Shown here: in pieces, positions 28,201 to 37,361 of the stretch | How positions within the stretch are numbered: position 1 is the stretch's first letter | How the letters are laid out: every line of letters starts with the position of its first letter | Assembly (NCBI GenBank): GCA_963825555.1 | Contig: CAWGTZ010000022.1 | Span: 124,001 to 188,000, forward strand | Source of the DNA: JAGVSR01 sp963825555 | Lineage (GTDB): Bacteria > Pseudomonadota > Alphaproteobacteria > Rhizobiales > Hyphomicrobiaceae | Direction: 5' to 3' | DNA length: 64,000 nucleotides | Translations under genes and position numbers: made by a program | Notes under the pieces: generated by a model | The model's database searches: none | The model's input: the letters and a program-made list of their open reading frames with translations, nothing else | Told to the model about the DNA's origin: nothing

Positions 28201-28395
28201 AGCCGCAACCGTCTCCGCGATCGTGGCCGCATTGGCGCCGGGATAGGCCGCAGTGATATTGACGGTAGGCGGGGCGATCTCGGGATATTCGGCAATCGGC
28301 ATCGCTCGCCCGGCGATGAGGCCGATGATTGTCACGAGCACCGACAGCACCGTCGCGAAAATAGGACGGTCGATGAAGAAATGCGGAAAGCGCAT
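25207..28395 (-). pseudogene. AcrB/MexB-type RND efflux permease with an in-frame amber codon
   Basis: This is a proton-driven multidrug efflux permease of the inner membrane, 1,063 codons in one frame. Codon 318 (27442-27444) is TAG, in a position reading NEMS-stop-VFPQGLGYS where the family normally has a lysine (AAG to TAG would be one base change). Upstream are the first helix and the porter domain (RFPHFFIDRPIFATVLSVLV, truncated after the first porter repeat). Downstream are helices 2-12, with the proton-relay aspartates in LAIGIVVDDAIVVVENVER. If translated as two pieces, neither would pump. It follows the adaptor gene by 56 bases. Confidence 0.88.
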
Positions 28396-28451
28396 GCGAC
28401 ATTATCCTGTGACGCGAGATCTTGGTGCTGGCATAGGGCCGCCAGCGCGGG

Positions 28452-29654
28452 TTAGTTCGCCATCTTCTGGTTCGAGACCATCTTGATCTCACCCTCCTCG
28501 GGCGTGATCTTCGCACCTGGGCGCACCATCGGGTTGGCAATCCCGTCGATCACCACCCGGTCGGTCTTGGCAAGACCCGCGATGATGGCTCTCAACCCAC
28601 CCTCGAGGGGGCCAAGCGTGACCGGCACGCCACTGATCACGCCGTCGTTGCCGGCAACAAACACGATCTTGCGTGCCTGATCCGAAACGATGGCTGAATC
28701 GGGAACGAGCAGGGCATCAATCTCACCGCCGAAAAGCTGCACGCGCGCGAACAGGCCGGGTTGCAGAATTCCATTTTCGTTGGGAACGACAGCTCGTGCC
28801 CGCAACGTCCCCGAACGGGGATTGAGCGCGTTGTCGAGGAAGTCGAGCTTGCCATCGTGATTGAATTCGGTCTCGTCCGCGAGGCGAATGCGCACCGGGT
28901 TGCGGGCCGCCTGCGAGGAGGAGCGCTGTCCCGCCTCGTTGAGACGCTCATAATGCAGGTAATCCGCCTCCGAGATATCGAACAGGAAGTGGATGGGATC
29001 TATGGTCACGATTGTTGCAAGCAAGGTCGTAGTGCCCGAGCCGCCGTTGACGAGATTTCCCGCGTCCACCTTGCGGTCCGAAATACGCCCGTCGATGGGA
29101 GCCACGACATGCGTCCATTCCAAATTGAGTTCGGCCTGCTTCAGAGCGGCCTCCGCCACCGTCTGCCCGGCCCGGAAGACGGACAGATTGGCGGCGCGCT
29201 GATCCAGTTCGCGTTCGGTGAGCGCACCCGTTTTTACAAGCGGACGGGCACGCTCCACCTCGGTGACCGCAAGATCCACCTGCGCCCGGGATCGGGCCAG
29301 ATCGGCCTTGGCGCTCTCCACGGCCAGTTCGAAAGGCCGCGGATCGATGGTGAAGAGCAATTGTCCCGCCTTCACGATTTCGCCGTCCGTAAAATGCAGC
29401 TTGTTGACGAAGCCGGAAACCCTGGGGCGTACCTCTACCGTCTGGACCGCTTCGAACCGGCCCGAATACTCGTCCCAGAGTGTGATGCGCTTCGCCAGCG
29501 GCTTGGCTACGGTCACGGCGGGAGGTGGTGGGGCGCCTGGCGAAGCATCTGCCCGAACCGTCTCTGAGAGGGGCATGCCAAGCGCAGCCATTACGACCGA
29601 AGCCGCAAGTCCAGACGCCCACCGCCACCTCAGTGCAGCGCACAGATAAGTCAT
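28452..29654 (-). CDS. RND efflux periplasmic adaptor subunit (AcrA/MexA-type)
   Basis: This is a membrane-fusion protein linking the permease to an outer-membrane channel, 400 residues. It has an N-terminal signal (no lipobox Cys), a lipoyl half-motif VEVRPRVSGFVNKLHFTDGE, and a helical hairpin around ERARPLVKTGALTERELDQR. The second lipoyl half is LEWTHVVAPIDGRISD, followed by beta-barrel and membrane-proximal domains. ATG 29654 gives MTYLCAALRWRW. An upstream in-frame start at 29696 is less likely. No TolC-like channel gene is adjacent. It is co-transcribed with the interrupted permease. Confidence 0.92.
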   Translation of the reverse strand: MTYLCAALRWRWASGLAASVVMAALGMPLSETVRADASPGAPPPPAVTVAKPLAKRITLWDEYSGRFEAVQTVEVRPRVSGFVNKLHFTDGEIVKAGQLLFTIDPRPFELAVESAKADLARSRAQVDLAVTEVERARPLVKTGALTERELDQRAANLSVFRAGQTVAEAALKQAELNLEWTHVVAPIDGRISDRKVDAGNLVNGGSGTTTLLATIVTIDPIHFLFDISEADYLHYERLNEAGQRSSSQAARNPVRIRLADETEFNHDGKLDFLDNALNPRSGTLRARAVVPNENGILQPGLFARVQLFGGEIDALLVPDSAIVSDQARKIVFVAGNDGVISGVPVTLGPLEGGLRAIIAGLAKTDRVVIDGIANPMVRPGAKITPEEGEIKMVSNQKMAN

Positions 29655-29868
29655 TGATTTCTCCTTCGGAGCGGCATGGGGCTCCACCGGACGCACGAAG
29701 TCAAGATTACTTCAGGATGTCCCGCCCGTGACACCATCACCCAGCCCTCCTTGTTGCCGCATGGCCCGCAGATCCCTCACCTGCCGCTGGAAACGCCACA
29801 AATTCCCTGTTAGCTGAGCGCATCATCATGACATCTCGATCTCAACCCTCCATCGGCACAGCAAACAC

Positions 29869-31455
29869 ATGACTTTGAGGCTTACACGCCGGCAACTGAT
29901 GCGGGCCATGCTCGCAGGCGCAGCAGCTTCATTGAGTGGGGTCGCAGAACGTCGCGCATGGGCGGACCCGGCAAGTCCTCGTCTAGGACCCGTCCAGCCC
30001 TTTTCGTTTGACTGGCTCACCGACCGCGCCGCCGCCTCCGCTCGTGCTCCCTATGCACCGGCCCCTATCGTGATGGGCGACACACTTGAACTCATCGACT
30101 ACGACGCTTATCAAAAGATCCGCTTTCGTCGTGACCGCACCGTCTTTGCAGATCGCGATCGGCGATATCCTGTCCAGCTCTTCCACATGGGCAAGGGCTT
30201 CAAGGAGCCCGTCCACATCCACCTCGTCAGCAACGGCGAGGCGCGCGAAGTCCTCTCCACTCCCGATCTATTCGATATTCCGGGCGAACATCCCGCGCGC
30301 CGCCTGCCCGAAGGTCTGGGCTTTGCTGGCTTTCGCGTCATGGCGAAAAATCTCAATACGGACTGGCTGGCATTTCTTGGAGCCTCTTACTTCCGCACGT
30401 CCGGACCCTTCGACCAATATGGCCTCTCCGCCCGCGGTCTCGCCATCGATACGGGCCTGCCGACGCCGGAGGAGTTTCCCCGCTTCAGCGAATTCTATCT
30501 GTCTGCCCGCCCGCGAGGCCCCCTCGTCATACATGCGCTGCTCGACAGTCCAAGTGTTTCGGGAGCCTATCGCTTCGGCATCGACCGCCAGACGAATGCC
30601 AATGGCGTCCATCGCACCGTGATGGAGATAGAAGCCCGGCTCTTTGCACGCCGCGACATAACCCGACTGGGCATCGCGCCGTTCTCCTCCATGTTTTGGT
30701 ATGGCGAGGGGAGCCGGAAGCAAGCCGCCGATTGGCGTCCAGAGATCCATGATAGCGACGGCCTCGCACTTCATCTAGGCAACGGCGAGCGCGTCTGGCG
30801 CCCGCTGAATAATCCGCCGACAGTCATGACGAATGCATTCGCCGACCGGGATCCGAAAGGCTTCGGGCTCCTGCAGCGCGACCGCAATTTCGGGCATTAC
30901 CTCGACGACGGCGTCTTCTACGAAAGGCGCGCATCCACCTGGGTCGAGCCACTCGATCCGTGGGGCGACGGCGCCGTCCATCTGCTCGAGATTCCGACAG
31001 ACGACGAGATCCACGACAACATTGCCGCTTACTGGTGCCCTTCAGGCGTCTTCCAGGCAGGCGAGAGCCGCACCTATCGCTACCGCCTCTCCTGGCTCGA
31101 CGAGATCGCCTTCCCCGAGTCTCTCGCGCGCGCTGTCGGCACATGGACGGGTCTTGGCGGGCGGCCAGGTCAGAAGCGCCCAGAAGGCGTGCGAAAATTC
31201 GTCATCGATTTTGAGGGGACGGCCTTCAACGGCCTCACGCGCGACGACGGTGTGGAACTGGTCGTGACGCCCTCTCGCGGAACGCTTGGGATTGCCTACA
31301 ATCACCCCGTCGTCGGGCAACGAGGGCGCTGGCGAGCCGTGTTCGATCTGGACGTGGACGACGGGACCAAGCCTGTCGATATCCGCGCCTACCTGCGCCA
31401 CAAGGGCAAGCCGCTCACCGAGACCTGGATTTCCCAGTTTTTCGCGGGAAAGTAG
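29869..31455 (+). CDS. opgD: glucan biosynthesis protein OpgD/MdoD-type, Tat-exported
   Basis: This is a periplasmic protein of the MdoG/OpgG-OpgD family that helps shape the backbone of osmoregulated periplasmic glucans, 528 residues. The N-terminus has a twin-arginine signal (RLTRRQLMRAMLAGAAAS, cleavage near RAWA), which marks OpgD rather than Sec-exported OpgG. The body shows PFSFDWLTDRA, FHMGKGFKEPVHIH, and the late GFGLLQRDRNFGHYLDDG and PWGDGAVHLLEIPTDDE motifs. No opgH glucosyltransferase is in the window. It is divergent from the efflux pair. Confidence 0.88.
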   Translation: MTLRLTRRQLMRAMLAGAAASLSGVAERRAWADPASPRLGPVQPFSFDWLTDRAAASARAPYAPAPIVMGDTLELIDYDAYQKIRFRRDRTVFADRDRRYPVQLFHMGKGFKEPVHIHLVSNGEAREVLSTPDLFDIPGEHPARRLPEGLGFAGFRVMAKNLNTDWLAFLGASYFRTSGPFDQYGLSARGLAIDTGLPTPEEFPRFSEFYLSARPRGPLVIHALLDSPSVSGAYRFGIDRQTNANGVHRTVMEIEARLFARRDITRLGIAPFSSMFWYGEGSRKQAADWRPEIHDSDGLALHLGNGERVWRPLNNPPTVMTNAFADRDPKGFGLLQRDRNFGHYLDDGVFYERRASTWVEPLDPWGDGAVHLLEIPTDDEIHDNIAAYWCPSGVFQAGESRTYRYRLSWLDEIAFPESLARAVGTWTGLGGRPGQKRPEGVRKFVIDFEGTAFNGLTRDDGVELVVTPSRGTLGIAYNHPVVGQRGRWRAVFDLDVDDGTKPVDIRAYLRHKGKPLTETWISQFFAGK

Positions 31456-31479
31456 GCGCGGCTGGCATGAGAGGACACG

Positions 31480-32343
31480 CTACTTGGCCGGACCCATTTC
31501 CAAGGGCAATCCGTTCTCGCGCCCCCACTCTGCCCAGGAACCATCATAGACGGGCGCGTTGGTCTGCCCGATGACCGCCAGCGCATAAGACAGCATGGCC
31601 GCCGTAACGCCCGATCCGCAGGTCGTGACAACGGGCTTCGCCGGATCAATGCCCGCATCCTTGAAGATTGCAATCAGCTCTTCGCGCGATTTCAGCGTCC
31701 CATCCTCGTTGAGGATCTTCGCCGATGGTACGTTGCGCGAGCCAGGAATATGCCCAGGGCGCAAACCCGGACGCGGCTCCGGCACGCTCCCCTCGAAGCG
31801 GCCAGCCGGGCGGGCGTCCACAATCTGCATGTTTCCGTCGGCCACATAACGCCTCATGTCGTCGATATCACGCACGAGGTCGTTGTCTTTGAGCGGTGTG
31901 AAATGTCGCGCCGTACGTGGGACCGGACGCCCGTCCTCCAGCGGTCGGCCCTCGGCCTTCCACTTGCGCAAGCCGCCGTTGAGAACGGCCACGTCCTTGT
32001 GCCCCATGGCCCGGAACGTCCACCAAACGCGGGCAGCGGAGAAAAGGCCGAAGGTGTCATAGACGACGATGCGCATGCCGTCGCCAATACCCATTTTCTT
32101 CATGCGCGATGCAAACTTGACCTGCGAGGGTAGCATATGCGGCAGATCGGAGTTTTCATCGACCAGATCGTCTATGTCGAAGAAGATGGCCCCAGGAATG
32201 TGCTCGTCGAGGTACTCGTCCTTCGCGTTGCGGCCCGAATCGGGCAGGTGCCAGGAGCCGTCGAGCACCACGAGGCCCGGTGTGCCAAGGTGCTGGGCAA
32301 GCCAGTCCGTTTCCACGATCCAGTTCTTGGCGCTATCCGGCAC
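31480..32343 (-). CDS. sseA: 3-mercaptopyruvate sulfurtransferase
   Basis: This is a two-domain rhodanese (287 residues) that transfers sulfur from 3-mercaptopyruvate (or thiosulfate) to thiol or cyanide acceptors in the cytoplasm. The C-terminal active loop is TTCGSGVTA, the CGSGVTA form typical of mercaptopyruvate enzymes. The N-terminal domain carries GDGMRIVVYDTFGLFSAARV. The GTG at 32343 was chosen because AGGAGA lies about 8 bases upstream and the protein then starts PDSAKNWIVETDWL. The longer frame to 32460 adds a leader unlike the family. Confidence 0.9.
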   Translation of the reverse strand: MPDSAKNWIVETDWLAQHLGTPGLVVLDGSWHLPDSGRNAKDEYLDEHIPGAIFFDIDDLVDENSDLPHMLPSQVKFASRMKKMGIGDGMRIVVYDTFGLFSAARVWWTFRAMGHKDVAVLNGGLRKWKAEGRPLEDGRPVPRTARHFTPLKDNDLVRDIDDMRRYVADGNMQIVDARPAGRFEGSVPEPRPGLRPGHIPGSRNVPSAKILNEDGTLKSREELIAIFKDAGIDPAKPVVTTCGSGVTAAMLSYALAVIGQTNAPVYDGSWAEWGRENGLPLEMGPAK

Positions 32344-32467
32344 GTCCCATTCTCCTGGCAGTGTGAGTCCAAAGGACGCGGACCCCCGCGTCCTCACCCC
32401 AAATTGGGGTCCGGCGCGCACAAACCAAGAGGCCGCACGGCCGTATTCCGTCAAACGCACAACCGAG

Positions 32468-32542
32468 TGGTGAGCCGGGAGGGGATCGAACCCTCGACCC
32501 CATGATTAAAAGTCACGTGCTCTACCGCTGAGCTACCGGCCC
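32468..32542 (-). tRNA. tRNA-Lys (UUU)
   Basis: This is a minus-strand tRNA. The acceptor GGGCCGG pairs with CCGGCTC (one G-U pair), the anticodon loop CTTTTAA gives UUU, the T-loop is GGTTCGATCC, the discriminator is A, and CCA is encoded. Confidence 0.96.
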
Positions 32543-32807
32543 ACTCGACGGGTGCTTGTAAGGGGGGCCGGGTTAGGGGTCAAGGCGACCTGCCAACACT
32601 CTTTTTAGGTTCTGCGCGTGTGCCGCCGCGGGCGGCCAGACCCAGCTTGCTCCGCCCGCAAGCCCCAGCCCCCTGCGCGGCAGCGGGCTTCCAGCACAAA
32701 ATGCCCCCTCACCTGCTGCCGAAGGTTCAGCTATGAAAGGCCCGTCGGGACGGCTTGTGCGTGTCCATGACCCTGGATGCCCGCAGAGGCCCCGCACACG
32801 CTTGACC

Positions 32808-33749
32808 ATGCAAACGACATCAGATCCGAAGGCAGAGCGCCTTCGCTCGGACGCGCCCAGCGACCGCCCGCGCGCGATCGCGCTGATGATCCTGGCCATC
32901 ACGCTCTTCTCGGCCCTAGACACCTCGGCCAAATATCTGGGAAGCACGTATGGGCTTCCGGTCACCCAGATTGCCTGGTCGCGCTTCCTGGGACAGTTCG
33001 TGCTGCTGATGCTGCTCGTGCCGCTCTTCGGCTCGCTGTCGCTGGCGCAACTCTTCCGGACGTCCCACCTGAAATTGCAGCTCGTCCGCTCAGTGCTGAT
33101 GGCCGCAACAACGGTCCTTAATTTCCTGGCACTGCAGCATCTCCGGTTAGACCAGACAATTACGATTGTCTTTCTGGCTCCCCTCGTCGTCGCCCTCCTC
33201 GCCGGACCACTGCTCGGCGAGTGGGTTGGCTGGCGTCGTCTCCTCGCGATCGCGGTCGGTTTTTCAGGCATCGTCGTGGCCCTTAATCCCGCCATGGGCA
33301 GCGTACACCCGGCCGTCCTCTATTCCTTCGCCGCAATGCTCGCCTACGCGCTCTTCATGCTGCTCACGCGCTATATGGCCGCCTTCGACCCGCCGATGGT
33401 CACATTGTTCTATTCCATGTTCGTGGGCACGTTCTTCGGCGCGCCGTTCGCCTACGCCACCTGGGTGACGCCACCGGACGCCCAGGCCTGGATCATGCTG
33501 GCAAGCCTCGGCGTCTTGGGCGGGCTAGGCCACTGGCTTTTCCTGCACGCCTACCGCCTTGCCCCAGCCTCGGCCGTGGCACCCTTTCTCTACTTCCAAC
33601 TCCTGTCGATGATCGGCTTCGGCTACGTCGTGTTCGACCAACTGCCGGATCTCAACACACTTGCAGGCGCGGCCGTCGTCGTTGCGTCCGGCATATATCT
33701 GTTTCACCGCGAGCGTTTGACGGCCCGCGGAGCGTCGACCTCGGCATAG
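32808..33749 (+). CDS. EamA/DMT-superfamily transporter
   Basis: This is an inner-membrane transporter of the drug/metabolite superfamily: 313 residues with about ten helices in two EamA repeats. The first repeat runs from LMILAITLFSALDTSAKYLG and the second from MGSVHPAVLYSFAAMLAYALF. Substrate and direction cannot be told from sequence. ATG 32808 gives MQTTSDPKAERL. The longer upstream frame from 32733 lacks helices. No neighbouring regulator is apparent. Confidence 0.88.
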   Translation: MQTTSDPKAERLRSDAPSDRPRAIALMILAITLFSALDTSAKYLGSTYGLPVTQIAWSRFLGQFVLLMLLVPLFGSLSLAQLFRTSHLKLQLVRSVLMAATTVLNFLALQHLRLDQTITIVFLAPLVVALLAGPLLGEWVGWRRLLAIAVGFSGIVVALNPAMGSVHPAVLYSFAAMLAYALFMLLTRYMAAFDPPMVTLFYSMFVGTFFGAPFAYATWVTPPDAQAWIMLASLGVLGGLGHWLFLHAYRLAPASAVAPFLYFQLLSMIGFGYVVFDQLPDLNTLAGAAVVVASGIYLFHRERLTARGASTSA

Positions 33750-33950
33750 GAAAGGCTCTTTAAACTCAGTGCATTGACGTCGTAAGGATGCAGACTCTCT
33801 GACGTAAGACAGAAAAAACTGTCACTTCGTCCTTACACTTTTGGTTGCCCTAGGACACCGTTCAGGGCAAAGTCCGCCGCGACAACTTGGCACGCGGTCG
33901 ACTGCTTGCCCCGCCGGGGCCCGGACCTTCGCCGATACGGAGGGGCTCGT

Positions 33951-34085
33951 ATGCAGCAGCCCGAACATCACGACCACCACAGACAAGGGGCCAGCACCGA
34001 CGAATGGGCGCGGCGCCTGACGATCGTGCTCGGCGCGCCGCTCGCCCTCATTCTTTCGGCGCTCGCACTGCTCCAGTTCCTCTGA
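33951..34085 (+). CDS. 44-residue single-helix membrane protein
   Basis: This is a short gene with a strong ribosome site (CGGAGGGG, 6 bases before ATG 33951). The product begins MQQPEHHDHHRQ, a His-rich polar head of about 22 residues. One hydrophobic helix follows (TIVLGAPLALILSALALLQF). It is convergent with tgt, with 13 bases between the stops. I do not recognise a family. Its His-rich head could bind metal, but that is inference. The good ribosome site and the coherent head-plus-helix design support a real gene. Confidence 0.6.
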   Translation: MQQPEHHDHHRQGASTDEWARRLTIVLGAPLALILSALALLQFL

Positions 34086-34098
34086 TCCGAACAACGTC

Positions 34099-35256
34099 TC
34101 AGCACTTCGGGGCGGCCCCCACGAGTTGCATCTTCGTCTCTGCCGCCCAGTTCTCGAACCGGCCTTCGGCTATGGCGTGACGCATCGCGGCCATCAGGTC
34201 CTGGTAGAAGCAGGTGTTGATCCACGACAGGATCATGGCGCCGAGGTATTCGCCCGACTTCACGAGGTGATGGAGATAGGCCCGCGAATAATCGCGTGCG
34301 GCTGGACAGCTGCTTTTCGGATCGAGCGGCGCAGGGTCCTCGGCATGCCGGGCGTTGTGCAGGTTGATGCGGCCCTCCCACGTGAAGGCCGTACCGTGGC
34401 GTCCGTTCCGAGTCGGCATCACGCAGTCGAACATGTCGATGCCGCGCCGCACGCTTTCGATCAGATCCTGCGGCGTGCCTACGCCCATCAGATAGCGTGG
34501 TCTATCCGAAGGCAGATGCGGCAGCACCTCTTCCAGAGTGGCGACCATTGCATCGTGGCCTTCGCCGACGGCAAGGCCGCCCACCGCGTAGCCGGGGAAA
34601 TCCATTTCCACGAGAGCCTTTGCGGAATATTGGCGCAACTCCTTGTCGATCCCGCCCTGAACGATGGCAAACAGAGCCTGTCCAGGCTTTGCCCCGCCGA
34701 GCACCAACTGCTGCTCGAAGGCACGCTTTGACCGCTCCGCCCAGCGCAGCGAGAGTTCCATCGCCCGCTGAACCTCCTTGCGATCGGCGGGCAACTCGAT
34801 GCACTCGTCGAACTGCATCTGTATATCCGAGCCGAGCAGGCACTGGATCTCGATGGAGCGCTCCGGGCTCAGCATGTGCCTGGAACCGTCGATGTGCGAC
34901 TGGAATTGCGCACCCTCCTCCGTGATCTTGCGGATGGTGGCAAGGCTCATCACCTGAAAGCCCCCGGAGTCGGTCAGTATGGGACCGTCCCAACGCATGA
35001 ACTTGTGCAAGCCGCCCAGCCGCGCGATGCGTTCCGCACCCGGCCGCAGCATCAAGTGATAAGTGTTGCCGAGGATGATATCGGCGCCGGCCTCTCGCAC
35101 CTGTTCGGGATAGAGCGCCTTGACGGTCGCGACCGTGCCGACCGGCATGAAGGCGGGCGTGCGGATGGTCCCGCGGGGCGTAGCGATCTCGCCGAGCCGC
35201 GCGTTCCCATCCTGTTTCAAGAGGCGATAGCCGAAAATTCCGGTTTCTTGGTCCAT
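34099..35256 (-). CDS. tgt: queuine tRNA-ribosyltransferase with altered zinc site
   Basis: This enzyme exchanges guanine for preQ1 at the wobble base of GUN tRNAs, the step before QueA. It has 385 residues. The catalytic aspartates are in TDSGGFQVMSL and FDCVMPTRNGRHG. In the C-terminal region the family's structural zinc ligands (CxCxxC plus a His) read SSCPAARDYSRAYLHH and LSWINTCFYQ, so only one Cys is kept and the His is Ile. ATG 35256 gives MDQETGIFGY. A longer frame is unlikely. queA lies 10 bases upstream. Confidence 0.94.
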   Translation of the reverse strand: MDQETGIFGYRLLKQDGNARLGEIATPRGTIRTPAFMPVGTVATVKALYPEQVREAGADIILGNTYHLMLRPGAERIARLGGLHKFMRWDGPILTDSGGFQVMSLATIRKITEEGAQFQSHIDGSRHMLSPERSIEIQCLLGSDIQMQFDECIELPADRKEVQRAMELSLRWAERSKRAFEQQLVLGGAKPGQALFAIVQGGIDKELRQYSAKALVEMDFPGYAVGGLAVGEGHDAMVATLEEVLPHLPSDRPRYLMGVGTPQDLIESVRRGIDMFDCVMPTRNGRHGTAFTWEGRINLHNARHAEDPAPLDPKSSCPAARDYSRAYLHHLVKSGEYLGAMILSWINTCFYQDLMAAMRHAIAEGRFENWAAETKMQLVGAAPKC

Positions 35257-35266
35257 GGCGCCGCCT

Positions 35267-36352
35267 CTAGCGCGTTTCTGCGGCCGGGAACAGCAGACAC
35301 GCATCCCCGTAGGAATAGAACCGGTATCCGGAGCGAATGGCATGGGCATAGGCATCCCGCATGGTGTCTAGTCCAGACAGGGCCGATACCAACATGAACA
35401 GCGTGGAGCGCGGCAGGTGGAAGTTCGTCATCAGAGCATCGACGGCCTTCCAGCGGTAGCCGGGCGTGATGAAAATCGAGGTCTCCCCCGACCAGGCCTG
35501 GAGGGTTCCGTCCTCGCGCGCCGCACTTTCAAGCGTCCGCAGTGCGGTCGTGCCGACGGCCACGACCCGACCACCCTGCGCGCGTACTGCGTTCAGGGCC
35601 TTGGCCGTCTCCGCAGAGATCTCGCCCCACTCGGAATGCATCTGATGGCCGGACGTATCCTCCGCCTTCACGGGCAGGAACGTGCCAGCACCGACATGCA
35701 GCGTGACCAGATGGCGGGAGAGACCGCGGTTATCGATCTTCTCCATCAGGCGCGGCGTGAAGTGCAGACCCGCCGTGGGAGCCGCGACTGCACCGTCGCG
35801 GGCGGCGAACATGGTCTGATAGCTCTTCCGGTCCGTTTCGTCGGGCGGACGCTTGAGAGCGATATAGGGTGGCAGAGGCATTTCGCCGATGGCGGCGATC
35901 GCCTCGTCGAGCGCTGAGCCTGCAAGATCGAAGGAGAGTTCCACTTCGCCTCCCTCGAACTTGGCTGCCACCGTCGCATCGAGCGCAACCCTGGCGCCGC
36001 TCGCGCTCATGCGCCCGAATCGGACGAGATCGCCCGGCTCCAACCGCTTGGCCGGGCGCGCGAACGCCCGCCAGCGCCCGGCATCAACCCGCTTGATGAG
36101 ATTGAACGCCACCTTTGCGGCCGTCGGCCCGCGCAGGCGCACGCCTTCGAGTGCCGCGGGTATGACGCGCGTATCGTTGAACACGAGCGCATCGCCGGCC
36201 TGAAGCAGATCCGGAAGGTCGAGCACGCCGCGATCGAGAAACAGCCCTTTGGCCGCGTTGACTACGAGCAGCCGTGCACTGTCCCGCGGGTTCGCGGGAT
36301 GCAACGCGATGCGGTCTTCCGGCAACTCGAAATCGAACAGGTCTGTCCGCAT
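35267..36352 (-). CDS. queA: S-adenosylmethionine:tRNA ribosyltransferase-isomerase
   Basis: QueA converts preQ1 on tRNA to epoxyqueuosine using the ribosyl part of SAM, in the cytoplasm. The 361 residues start MRTDLFDFELPEDRIALHPA, with RDSARLLVV close behind. Family motifs are AAPTAGLHFTPRLMEKI, VTLHVGAGTFLPV and the C-terminal NFHLPRSTLFMLVSAL. It forms a queA-tgt pair with 10 bases between, so both act on the same tRNA position and are probably co-transcribed. Confidence 0.97.
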   Translation of the reverse strand: MRTDLFDFELPEDRIALHPANPRDSARLLVVNAAKGLFLDRGVLDLPDLLQAGDALVFNDTRVIPAALEGVRLRGPTAAKVAFNLIKRVDAGRWRAFARPAKRLEPGDLVRFGRMSASGARVALDATVAAKFEGGEVELSFDLAGSALDEAIAAIGEMPLPPYIALKRPPDETDRKSYQTMFAARDGAVAAPTAGLHFTPRLMEKIDNRGLSRHLVTLHVGAGTFLPVKAEDTSGHQMHSEWGEISAETAKALNAVRAQGGRVVAVGTTALRTLESAAREDGTLQAWSGETSIFITPGYRWKAVDALMTNFHLPRSTLFMLVSALSGLDTMRDAYAHAIRSGYRFYSYGDACLLFPAAETR

Positions 36353-36377
36353 ACCCTGGCTTTCGCTCTAGCTGTGG

Positions 36378-36770
36378 CTAGCTACGCCACCAGTCGATCG
36401 AGGCCGCGACCGCCACAAGGATCCAGGCGAATATGGTGAGACTGCCCCCGATCGGCGCGGCCATGGGAAAGAGCTGGCCGATCTCGAAGCCCTTCAACGC
36501 GATATCGCCCGAAAATAGGGCCACGCCGAGAAGCATGACGCGGGCCGCAACGCGCCACCATCCGGGCGCATTAGCCGAGCGCGCGGCCCACGCCGAGATC
36601 GCGAGGACAGCCACCGCATGCACCATCGCCATCTGCGCCGCACTCGCCATGGCGGGCGTCGGCACCCGGTGTGCTGCCACGGCAGCGAGTGCCACTCCCG
36701 CAGCCCCCAGCAAGCCCGCAGCCGCGGCCAGTCCCAGATCGGCACGTGGCGTGTCGTCGAAGCGGCTCAT
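36378..36770 (-). CDS. DUF423 family membrane protein
   Basis: This is a 130-residue protein with four hydrophobic helices. Features typical of DUF423 are GLAAAAGLLGAAGVALAAVAAH, the MVHAVAVLAISAW segment, and the C-terminal GSLTIFAWILVAVAA. The function of the family is not established. It is 25 bases upstream of queA in the same direction, so it is probably in the same transcript. Confidence 0.82.
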   Translation of the reverse strand: MSRFDDTPRADLGLAAAAGLLGAAGVALAAVAAHRVPTPAMASAAQMAMVHAVAVLAISAWAARSANAPGWWRVAARVMLLGVALFSGDIALKGFEIGQLFPMAAPIGGSLTIFAWILVAVAASIDWWRS

Positions 36771-36820
36771 CCCTTGCAGCTCCCGGCCTCAAAGACCTCG
36801 ATGATCGCTCTTCCTGCGTC

Positions 36821-37297
36821 TCACGCCGCGTCGGCGGCGACGCGGACGGTGATCATCTTGTCCGGGTTGCGCGGGGGCTCGCCGCGCGCCAGCTTGTCGA
36901 CCGCTTCCATCCCCTCGATGACCTTGCCCCAGACGGTGTATTGCCGGTCGAGGAACGTGGCGTCGCCGAAGCAAATGAAGAACTGGCTGTTGGCCGAGTT
37001 GGGATCCGATGCGCGCGCCATCGAACACACGCCACGCATGTGTGGCTCGTTATTGAATTCCGCCGGCAGGTTCCCATGCTTCGACCCGCCAGTGCCGCGT
37101 CCATGAGGACAGCCCGTCTGTGCCATGAAGCCGTCGATTACCCGGTGGAACACGATCCCGTCATAGAACTTCTCCCGAGCGAGTTGCTTGATGCGCGCAA
37201 CGTGCTGGGGCGCCAGGTCGGGCCTCAGTTCGATGGTCACCGTGCCCTGGCTCGTCTCGATGATGAGGGTATTTTCGGGATCTTTGATGTCGGCCAT
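36821..37297 (-). CDS. ppiB: cytoplasmic cyclophilin-type peptidyl-prolyl isomerase
   Basis: This cyclophilin catalyses cis-trans isomerisation at proline. The 158 residues begin MADIKDPENTLIIETSQG with no signal peptide. Active-site stretches are FYDGIVFHRVIDGFMAQTG (the catalytic Arg in FHRV) and NSANSQFFICFGDATFLD. ATG 37297 is the family start. It is the downstream member of a tandem cyclophilin pair. Confidence 0.93.
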   Translation of the reverse strand: MADIKDPENTLIIETSQGTVTIELRPDLAPQHVARIKQLAREKFYDGIVFHRVIDGFMAQTGCPHGRGTGGSKHGNLPAEFNNEPHMRGVCSMARASDPNSANSQFFICFGDATFLDRQYTVWGKVIEGMEAVDKLARGEPPRNPDKMITVRVAADAA

Positions 37298-37361
37298 GTC
37301 GCGGCTGTCTCCGTGTTCGGGTATGTCAAAACGTGATTGGCGAATGCTCTGGCGGGCGGGG

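Noticed and set aside
33822..34094. 90-codon minus-strand frame over the 44-residue gene
   Set aside because: It lacks a ribosome site and is opposite the plus-strand frame that has one; composition is Arg/Pro-rich.
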